NCBI RefSeq assembly: GCF_013393905.1
Contig: NZ_CP040272.1
Location: 6,581,501 to 6,645,500, forward strand
Length of the DNA: 64,000 bases
Direction of reading: 5' to 3'
Origin: Nostoc sp. C052
GTDB taxonomy: Bacteria; Cyanobacteriota; Cyanobacteriia; Cyanobacteriales; Nostocaceae
Shown here: one piece after another, positions 35,374-42,182 of the stretch
Numbering within the stretch: the first letter of the stretch is position 1
How the letters are laid out: each line of letters opens with the position of its first letter
Notes under the pieces: model-generated
The model's database searches: none
Seen by the model: only the letters and a program-made list of their open reading frames with translations
Told to the model about the DNA's origin: nothing
Translations under genes and position numbers: made by a program

Positions 35374-36783
35374 ATGACAGATGCTTTGATTCGGCCTAAT
35401 TTAGACCAAGAAAATAGGCAACTCCAGATGAGCTTAAGCACCAAAGGGGCGCGGAATTTAGCCAAAACCACGAAAACTCCGCCCCAAATGCAGGGCATTA
35501 CCCCCAGGTGGTTGTTACAGATGTTGCCTTGGGTGCAAGTCACGGGTGGAGCCTATCGAGTTAACCGTCGCTTAACCTATGATGTTGGTAATGGACGAGT
35601 TAGCTTTACAAATACAGGAACCCAGGTGCGGGTTATTCCGCAAGCCCTTTGTGAACTATCTTTACTGCGTGGATTTGAGGATATTGAGGTACTCAATGCC
35701 TTGGCAGACCGCTTTGTGCAACAAGAATTTGCCTCTGGTGAGGTAATTGTACAGGAAGGTCAACCAGCCGACCAGGTGTTATTAATTGCTCATGGTAAAG
35801 TTAATAAGCTGAAGGCAGGAAAGTATGAGACAGAAGCTTTACGGGATATTCTAGCTGAGGGCGATTGTTTTGGTGGCGAAGCTATAGTTCTGTCTCAGGA
35901 AACTTGGGAGGTTAGTCTCAGAGCTATTACACGCTGCATAGTTTTGTCTTTGCCAATACAGGCGTTTCGGGAGTTGCTAAACCAGTCTGAAGCGTTGCAG
36001 ACCCAGGTCGATCGCTTGAGAGCTATATTGAGCAAACCTCAGGATAGGCACAATCAAGCCGAGATCGCCGTGTCTGCTGGTCATAGTCAAGAAACTGAGT
36101 TACCCAGGACATTTGTTGATTACGACTTGAGTCCACGGGAGTATGAGTTAAGCGTCGCTCAAACCATTTTACAGGTGAATACGCGAGTTGCTGACCTCTA
36201 CAATGAACCGATGAACCAGACAGAGCAGCAATTACGGCTGACTATTGAAGCGTTGCGGGAACGGCAAGAATACGAAATGCTGAATAACCCTGGTTTCGGG
36301 TTGTTGCACAATGCTGATCTTAAGCAACGCATCTTTACTCGCACCGGCCCACCGACTCCAGATGATTTTGATGAATTGCTGTCTCGGCGGCGCAAATCCC
36401 ATTTTTTCCTAGCTCACCCTCGTGCGATCGCTGCTTTTAACCGGGAATGTAACCGTCGTGGAATCTATTCCCCAAGCAAAGAAGTCAACGGCAAGATTGT
36501 ACCTGCGTGGCGCAATTATCCAATTTTTCCTTGTAACAAAATTCCGATCACTAAAGAGGGTACTACCTCTATTTTGATATTCCGTGTCGGTGAAGAAAAC
36601 CAAGGGGTGATAGGTCTACACAAAACGGGTATCCCTGATGAATACCAACCTAGTCTGTCTGTGCGGTTTTTGGGCATCAACGAAAAAGCGATCATTTCTT
36701 ACCTTGTCAGCGCCTACTACTCCGCAGCCATTCTCATCCCCGATGCACTTGGCATCCTAGAAGATGTGGAAATTGGACACTGA
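35374..36783 (+). CDS. Family 2B encapsulin-type shell protein with cNMP-binding-like insert, copy 2
   Basis: 469 residues, exactly the length of copy 1 and clearly paralogous. Many blocks are nearly identical (PREYELSVAQTILQVNTRVA, NEPMNQTE, GVIGLHKTGIPDEYQPSLS), while the N-terminus, the cNMP-like domain and the loop after DDFDELLSRRRK differ. The N-terminal arm is SLSTKGARNLAKTTKTPPQM. The cassette FGGEAIVLSQETWEVSL again lacks the canonical Arg. It lies 190 bp after copy 1 with no terminator in between. Two different shell subunits suggest a mixed (two-component) shell, as is known for some family 2B systems. It converges on the NifH-NifN chimera. Confidence 0.88.
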   Translation: MTDALIRPNLDQENRQLQMSLSTKGARNLAKTTKTPPQMQGITPRWLLQMLPWVQVTGGAYRVNRRLTYDVGNGRVSFTNTGTQVRVIPQALCELSLLRGFEDIEVLNALADRFVQQEFASGEVIVQEGQPADQVLLIAHGKVNKLKAGKYETEALRDILAEGDCFGGEAIVLSQETWEVSLRAITRCIVLSLPIQAFRELLNQSEALQTQVDRLRAILSKPQDRHNQAEIAVSAGHSQETELPRTFVDYDLSPREYELSVAQTILQVNTRVADLYNEPMNQTEQQLRLTIEALRERQEYEMLNNPGFGLLHNADLKQRIFTRTGPPTPDDFDELLSRRRKSHFFLAHPRAIAAFNRECNRRGIYSPSKEVNGKIVPAWRNYPIFPCNKIPITKEGTTSILIFRVGEENQGVIGLHKTGIPDEYQPSLSVRFLGINEKAIISYLVSAYYSAAILIPDALGILEDVEIGH

Positions 36784-37095
36784 GGGAAGGGTAAACCTCA
36801 CTTTTTGTACAGTGACTAAATTAAATATTGTCGCGACAAATTGCTGTTTTTGTGAATAATCACTGTATCACCGAACAAGGCAAAAGAAACTGCCAAAAAA
36901 GCAAAAGTTAAAAAACAATACAGTTCAGAATGAGCAACAAAACACTTGTAGAGACGGCGATTTATCGCGTCTCGAAAACTGGTTAATGAACACCTAATTT
37001 AATTCATTGTTATTGGCTACAACAATCAGATTGTCAGGGCAATAAATTGTGAAGTATGACTGAAAATTTTCATCAATAGTTAGAGTTGATTGTAT
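36784..37095. other. Convergent intergenic region after the encapsulin genes
   Basis: Holds an inverted pair TACAGTGA (36808-36815)/TCACTGTA (36860-36867) around the perfect palindrome TTGTCGCGACAA (36828-36839), and a copy of TAGAGACGGCGATTTATCGCG at about 36951-36971 (also at 17648 and 23839). The first may be a terminator-like or operator structure. No gene is supported. Confidence 0.5.
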
Positions 37096-38478
37096 TTAAT
37101 GCTTAACCTTTATTTCTTGCTCTAAAAACAGATTGCCAATATCAAATAAAAGTTGTATGGTACCTCGATAGCCAACCTTGGTAAACTGACCATGATCTAA
37201 GCGGTCAAAAATGGGAATTCCTTGACGATAGAGAGGAATTTTTAAGCGTTGAGCGATCGCTACTCCATGAGAGTTGGTAATGAGTAAATCAGACCCAATC
37301 GCCAGTTGCTCAAAGTCTTCCAAATCGCCGATAGTGACGCTCTTGATCGGCAGTTTTTCTAACAGAGGAAAGCGTGTTGTTGTCACTGCTGAGTGAATCT
37401 CAACTCCTAGCGATCGCAAAAAAGCAACTGTTGACCAAAGTAAATCTGGTTCCAGCGCCAAAGAAACTCGCTTGCAACCAAAGTAAAAGTGATTTTCCAA
37501 CATCATATATTGCAACTGCCTGCGTTGACGGCGGTATTTCTGTGGTACGCTGACGCCACTGATATCCGCCAATGCTTTTAGGAATTTATCTACTGCTACT
37601 AGTCCCGTCAGTTCACTAAATACCTCATAAGGTATATTGAATCTCTGCTCCAAAATTTGCGCTGCACCCCGCATACTATCACCCAGCGCCAAAGTGAATA
37701 CAGAACTACCAATTGAGCGCAACTGTGCTGTATTTGTGCCATTAGCTGTAATGGCACTAGAAGAATCTTCTATATGACCATCTAATGAGCTAGAAAGGTC
37801 AGGTACAACAATAGGTATAAGTCCAAAAGAGGTAACAATCTCTTTGATTTCCTGTACATCCCCTGGTGTGAAGGCAGAACTCGCCAAAATAGTGATTTGT
37901 GTAGGAGAAGCGTCTTGCTTGGAGCTTTTTTGGGGAATTTCCCTGACTATACTCTCAACTGCACCAGCAAAGCCATCCTGTAATGTACCTTTGAAATCTG
38001 GTGTAGAGACAAGCACAATTGGTAAATAATCCAGTTCTGGGTGACGGTGGCGAATCTCCTTGACAAAGCGTCCCATATCATCGTCGCCCAATACGTCGTA
38101 GGATACGAAATCTACGTCTGAGTAAGCGCCATTTTCTTCAAGGAAGTTAATGGCAGTGATGATACCCCGGCCAGCGCAACCCACACCCGGTTCTGGCCCA
38201 CCAGATTCTACGCATCTGATATCGCGGAAACCAGTGATCACAACTTCTTCTAGTTCAATATCTTCCACAGCGCCCCGTTCAGCAGCTAAATGCAGCACGG
38301 TAGTTTGAGCTTTACAGTGCAAAATCAAACGGGTAGAGTCAGCTTTCGGGTCACACCCGACAATCAAGATGCGTTTACCCACTTCTGCCATCGCAGCAAG
38401 GGTGTTTTGGGAAGTAGTAGATTTACCAATACCACCTTTACCGTAGAAAGCAATCTGTCTAATTCTTTCATCGGACAT
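37096..38478 (-). CDS. Chimeric nitrogenase protein: NifH N-terminus fused to NifN C-terminus
   Basis: 460 residues. Residues 1-132 read as a nitrogenase iron protein (NifH/VnfH): RQIAFYGKGGIGKSTTSQN with P-loop 13-20, GCDPKADSTR (41-50), TVLHLAAERGAVEDIELEE, and CVESGGPEPGVGCAGRG with the first cluster cysteine at 101 and the ADP-ribosylation-type Arg at 104, up to FVSYDVLGD. From about 133 the sequence continues as NifN, the FeMo-cofactor scaffold subunit: DDMGRFVKEI, LPIVLVSTPDFKGTLQDGF, ITILASSAFTPGDVQEIKEI, RRQRRQLQYMMLENHFYFG and KVGYRGTIQLLFDIGNLFLE. The second NifH cluster cysteine (VVCGGFAMP) and the N-terminal NifN domain are missing. The reading frame is intact. No other nif gene is in the window. 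The function is unknown: it could be a recombination relic or a repurposed regulator. Confidence 0.85.
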   Translation of the reverse strand: MSDERIRQIAFYGKGGIGKSTTSQNTLAAMAEVGKRILIVGCDPKADSTRLILHCKAQTTVLHLAAERGAVEDIELEEVVITGFRDIRCVESGGPEPGVGCAGRGIITAINFLEENGAYSDVDFVSYDVLGDDDMGRFVKEIRHRHPELDYLPIVLVSTPDFKGTLQDGFAGAVESIVREIPQKSSKQDASPTQITILASSAFTPGDVQEIKEIVTSFGLIPIVVPDLSSSLDGHIEDSSSAITANGTNTAQLRSIGSSVFTLALGDSMRGAAQILEQRFNIPYEVFSELTGLVAVDKFLKALADISGVSVPQKYRRQRRQLQYMMLENHFYFGCKRVSLALEPDLLWSTVAFLRSLGVEIHSAVTTTRFPLLEKLPIKSVTIGDLEDFEQLAIGSDLLITNSHGVAIAQRLKIPLYRQGIPIFDRLDHGQFTKVGYRGTIQLLFDIGNLFLEQEIKVKH

Positions 38479-38973
38479 GATAATTTATCCTGCAATTGTT
38501 TGTTTGGTGAGTCTGTAGGTTAATGAGGCGATCGCACAAACTAGTGCCTACCAGAGGTACTTGCTTGCTGTAACTTGATAGCAGTAACTTGATGTAGAAC
38601 GTTGTTGGAGGCGCTCGTTCTACAGCAAAAAGAGTCTGTATCCAGAACATATTTAACTTGTGGTCAGTTTTTGTTGGCCATTAGTCATTGTTTTTTCTGA
38701 CTAATAGCTAGAGCGATAAGACATCACTCAAGGAATATTGCAAGTATTACCAGACCCTCGCTGAAATTATTTCTCTGGCAGTAGTAATACCAACTAGACA
38801 AAAGAAAGCTACAGATTCCAAGCCGGAAACTCAAATTCAATCCGAATTACGAATTCAGCATTATCAGTTGTTGTCATCTCCTGAAGGTTGCTCATACCTA
38901 AAGAGTTGTTGCAGCAGGATTTAAATTTACGCCAAGTTTCCCCAAACAACACAACCAACCATTGCAATTCACT
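38479..38973. other. Intergenic region between the chimera and the regulator
   Basis: About 495 bp upstream of the chimeric gene. It carries one GCGATCGC site and no convincing ORF. It should contain the promoter of the chimera if that gene is expressed. No nif-type or NtcA-type box was recognised. Confidence 0.45.
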
Positions 38974-40107
38974 CTAAACAGTCGCTACAACTTCCCCGAT
39001 TTTGCTGATATCGTAACCACCGAGAATTTCAAATTGGGAGTGAACCATCCGATGTCCCAAAGTACTGAGCAACTGCTGTACTGGTGCTTCTTCCAGATAT
39101 TCCTTGAGAATCACCAAATCATATCGTGACTGATGTAAAGGGATAAATCCCAGCCCAAAGGCGGTAGCTACAGATGCCGTACTCATACCAGCATCGGCAG
39201 ATCCTTGGACTACAGCTTGGGCAACATCTTGGTGACTTTTGAGTACATTATCAAAGCCCTGAACGGTATCGAACGGTATCTGCTCCTTTTGGAGTGTTTG
39301 TTCCAAAAGCATCCGACTACCAGAACCTATTTCGCGGTTAACAATAGTCGCTCCCCCAGCAACTAAGTCAGTAACTGTTCTAATTCCCATTGGATTGCCA
39401 GACTTTAACAAAAGTCCCTCCTCCCAGACACCAAGGGTAATTAAAACTGCTTCCCTCCCAGCCAGAACATCTCGAACAAAGGGAGTATTATACTCACCAG
39501 TCTCAGGATCGTACAGATGCATCCCAGCGATGTGCGCCTCACCTGTGCATAGACTGTGCAATGCAGCCATGCTATTGGCGAAGTTATATTGGACTCGCAG
39601 TTGAGGATGCCAGCGTTCGGTGGCTCTTGCCCATAGTGAAATCACAGGGGCACAACCAGCAATCACAACGGTGTTGTGAAGTGTTTCGAGATTATCGTCT
39701 AGTAACCTGACTCGAACTTTATTTGTACCTGCAACACTTGTGCTTTCACCATCAGCCGGAATCATATCTTGGCGAAAAGCATCCTTGCCAATCAAGGGGT
39801 AAGCTATCCATTGTCCTCCCACACGAGCCATGCTAACTCGTAGCTGCTGACCATTAGGAACAGGTTTGGCAAGAACGGCTTCAATTTCAGGTAAATCCCG
39901 CTCTAACCAGAATAGATCCTCAACTTGACAGCCAAGCGCTTTGGCCAAGCGAAGTGTTATGGCTACTGAGGGAGCATATAGTCCCGACTCTACACCACTA
40001 ATAGTCTGACGAGTCACACTAGCGATGTTAGCCAAATCTTGTTGGCTCATGCCTAAGCGAGTTCTAATGGACTTCAAGTTATTACGGAGGTCACTATCCT
40101 GCTTCAT
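38974..40107 (-). CDS. XRE-family regulator with periplasmic-binding-protein-like ligand domain
   Basis: 377 residues. An XRE helix-turn-helix lies at about residues 10-65 (IRTRLGMSQQDLANIASVTR, QTISGVESGLYAPS), followed by a PBP-like domain from about 130 (NTVVIAGCAPVISLW, GEAHIAGMHLYDPETGEYN, REIGSGSRMLLEQTL, GSADAGMSTASVATAFGLGF). The combination matches regulators with a PF12727 molybdate/tungstate-binding-like domain. From memory, repressors of the vanadium nitrogenase genes in Anabaena variabilis (VnfR) share this plan, which would fit the adjacent nitrogenase-derived gene on the same strand 495 bp downstream. The ligand is inferred, not shown. Confidence 0.8.
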   Translation of the reverse strand: MKQDSDLRNNLKSIRTRLGMSQQDLANIASVTRQTISGVESGLYAPSVAITLRLAKALGCQVEDLFWLERDLPEIEAVLAKPVPNGQQLRVSMARVGGQWIAYPLIGKDAFRQDMIPADGESTSVAGTNKVRVRLLDDNLETLHNTVVIAGCAPVISLWARATERWHPQLRVQYNFANSMAALHSLCTGEAHIAGMHLYDPETGEYNTPFVRDVLAGREAVLITLGVWEEGLLLKSGNPMGIRTVTDLVAGGATIVNREIGSGSRMLLEQTLQKEQIPFDTVQGFDNVLKSHQDVAQAVVQGSADAGMSTASVATAFGLGFIPLHQSRYDLVILKEYLEEAPVQQLLSTLGHRMVHSQFEILGGYDISKIGEVVATV

Positions 40108-40545
40108 TGGCTTTGTCTCTTAGTTTCAAAAAGCCGTAGCGGATTTAAACATTGCATCTGCCAAGGCGAAAGTATTGTCTTTGAGTTTATATCATTTCTC
40201 TTTGAAGACTTTTTGTACTTTCGCTGTCTTGATTCCCCATACAAAAAGACTATCACAGAAATTGCAAATTTGCTTGCGAAGCGCAAATTATTTTTGCGGA
40301 TGGTTACTTTTTAGCCGCTTTTTTGGCTCAAAAGCCCCAAATTCCGATAAACAGAGCATTCATCTAGCAGAATTTTTTACCAACTAAATTGGTAAAAAGT
40401 AGTGTTTAATACAGTTTTAGAGATTAGTTTCAGCTTTGATGCTTGATAGGCGAGTAACACAAACAGTAGAAAACATACCAACCAATTTCGTGTTTTGGGG
40501 TAAATTTTGCCCTGATGAAAAATTACCTATTTGACTAAAGTGAAT
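40108..40545. promoter_or_regulatory. Divergent intergenic region with an NtcA-like palindrome
   Basis: GTA-N8-TAC occurs at 40399-40412, the consensus spacing of the cyanobacterial nitrogen regulator NtcA. No -10 box lies at the expected distance on either strand, so it may be chance. The remainder is AT-rich without a gene. Confidence 0.3.
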
Positions 40546-41016
40546 ATGCAGATAGCATCAGCAAAGAATTGCTGTTTTAAGTTTTTGCACAATCAATTAG
40601 GTATTGATCAAAGTATCCAACAGATGGCAAACAAAGGAATGGAGAAAGTAATGATTACTGAAGAAGACTTAGCACAGCAATTTAACCTAATTATTGAACA
40701 CACTCACCCACAAGTATGGAAACTGTTAAGCCAATGTTATGTAAAGGTGATAGTTCCTCATCCTCACTTAACAAGAGTGAATATAAAAACATGCATCCGC
40801 CATGCAAAATACATTGGTATTTATTGCCCTGACAGACTAATTAGTGGTGTATTAGAACAAAAAAAACTACTTAAAGAAGTAGCAGAATACTTGGGTTTAG
40901 TAGAAGTTGTGTGCTTGAATGCCAATCACTTAATGCGCGATCCACTTTCAAATCTAAAGCAAACTTATCCTCAGTTGTGGTTAGATTTGTTGTGGATTGT
41001 CACCCAAGAAAAATAA
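40546..41016 (+). CDS. Hypothetical protein, about 156 residues
   Basis: No family is recognised. It is a soluble helical protein rich in Cys, His and Leu (NCCFKFLHNQLGIDQS, ITEEDLAQQF, IRHAKYIGIYCPDRLISGVL, YPQLWLDLLWIVTQEK). The frame is also open from a TTG at 40531, and an internal ATG at 40624 before MANKGMEKVM is a further candidate; ATG at 40546 is chosen as the first standard start. The next ORF follows after 99 bp on the same strand, so the two may be co-transcribed. There is no nitrogenase or encapsulin resemblance. Confidence 0.55.
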   Translation: MQIASAKNCCFKFLHNQLGIDQSIQQMANKGMEKVMITEEDLAQQFNLIIEHTHPQVWKLLSQCYVKVIVPHPHLTRVNIKTCIRHAKYIGIYCPDRLISGVLEQKKLLKEVAEYLGLVEVVCLNANHLMRDPLSNLKQTYPQLWLDLLWIVTQEK

Positions 41017-41088
41017 TCTAGTCAACCTGATTTTTCTGCAATATTCAATCTGCAAAAAATCAAAATTACCAATCTTCATCGCAGCTTC

Positions 41089-41472
41089 ATTATTTTTGAA
41101 GCTTGCCAAAACATTATGAATCAACCATGCCTGCATCCAGATGATTTGCCTTCACCTCAAACAATCAAGCTGAGTGGAATACTATTTAGACAGCTTGAAG
41201 AAGCAACTAAAAAAAACTTTTTCTTAGCGTGCGATCGCATGACACGGATTTTGTTATCGAGTTGTCATTGGTATTTCCAAATTATTTTTGAAGCTTGCCA
41301 AAACATTATGAATCAACCATGCCTGCATCCAGATGATTTGCCTTCACCTCAAACAATCAAGCTGAGTGGAATACTATTTAGACAGCTTGAAGAAGCAACT
41401 AAAAAAAACTTTTTCTTAGCGGGCGATCGCATGACACGGATTTTGTTATCGAGTTGTCATTGGTATTTCCAA
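41089..41472. repeat. Perfectly in-frame 192-bp tandem duplication
   Basis: 41089-41280 and 41281-41472 are direct repeats differing at one base (T at 41230, G at 41422, Cys versus Gly). Each copy carries the same start codon and 27 upstream bases. The period of 192 bp equals 64 codons. The near identity shows a recent event or active homogenisation. Confidence 0.95.
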
Positions 41473-41682
41473 ATCAATAGTGGTGTTTTGACGTTGATCG
41501 TGATTTGTAATAATATGAAAAGCTATCGTCAGATCATGAAAACTGTTCCCCAATTTGCCGGTCACTTAAAACAGTTTGCCAATAGAGCTAAAATCACTGT
41601 TAGTTCTCCAGTTGACAAAGGTATACCTTGGGTACTCAATATAGATAATTCCTTACCTGAAGGAGATTTGCCTAATACCTGA
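41116..41682 (+). CDS. Hypothetical protein with a duplicated 64-residue N-terminal unit
   Basis: 188 residues. Residues 1-64 and 65-128 are copies (MNQPCLHPDDLPSPQTIKLS, ILFRQLEEATKKNFFLA), followed by a unique C-terminus (LTLIVICNNMKSYRQIMKTV, NRAKITVSSPVDKGIPWVLN). The probable ancestral form starts at 41308 and has 124 residues. Because the duplicated DNA includes the start codon and its upstream bases, both the long and the short product could be made. No family is recognised. The C-terminal beta-alpha pattern with conserved-looking aromatic residues suggests a small globular domain. Confidence 0.6.
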   Translation: MNQPCLHPDDLPSPQTIKLSGILFRQLEEATKKNFFLACDRMTRILLSSCHWYFQIIFEACQNIMNQPCLHPDDLPSPQTIKLSGILFRQLEEATKKNFFLAGDRMTRILLSSCHWYFQINSGVLTLIVICNNMKSYRQIMKTVPQFAGHLKQFANRAKITVSSPVDKGIPWVLNIDNSLPEGDLPNT

Positions 41683-42182
41683 TAGAGCAACCAGAATTTG
41701 TTCTAGGAAAATCATCACTTCATCTGCATTAATCATTGAATAGACTTGTTGTTCTTCACTGTATATAAGTTTTCTGCTAAATCTTTCGGTATGATGGAAG
41801 TAATGCCTACTCCTAGAAAAATTTCCAAGATTACATCAGGCTTCTCTACATTTTTGTGAATGGTTTTTTGAGGAGATTGCAGACACTATCCTAATCCTAT
41901 ATATACTTTTCTGTGTCTGACTAAATAGTAGGGAACCCTGATGTTATATTAGGGAAATTTGCACTAAGTAAGCTTTTAATTCACCGCTCTTGTTAACTAA
42001 CTAATTGTAATTAATTATACTATTTACTCGCTGGACACTTAAGTTAGCTGTCCAGGCAATAAAAAGCAATATATGCTAAGATTGTATCAAAATATAGCAA
42101 TTATTCAAGAGCAATTTAGAATAATTTTGCGCTTTGTTGAGTAAAAAAGCTAAAATCTACGATTTTTGGAGATTTTTAGGTT
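41683..42182. promoter_or_regulatory. Upstream region of gyrA
   Basis: 500 bp of AT-rich DNA with no ORF, repeat or RNA gene that can be supported. It must contain the gyrA promoter. Confidence 0.45.

Noticed and set aside
33774..36783. Two genes as Crp/Fnr transcription regulators
   Set aside because: They have a cNMP-like domain but no helix-turn-helix, and the flanking sequence fits family 2B encapsulin shells next to a terpene cyclase.
38082..38095. Two adjacent genes broken by a frameshift instead of a fusion
   Set aside because: The frame is continuous, both partners lack the missing parts nearby, and the join is a clean codon-to-codon transition. An assembly join is still possible and is flagged for checking.
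40399..40412. Definite NtcA promoter
   Set aside because: GTA-N8-TAC is present, but no -10 box lies at the expected 22-base spacing on either strand. Kept only as a weak note.
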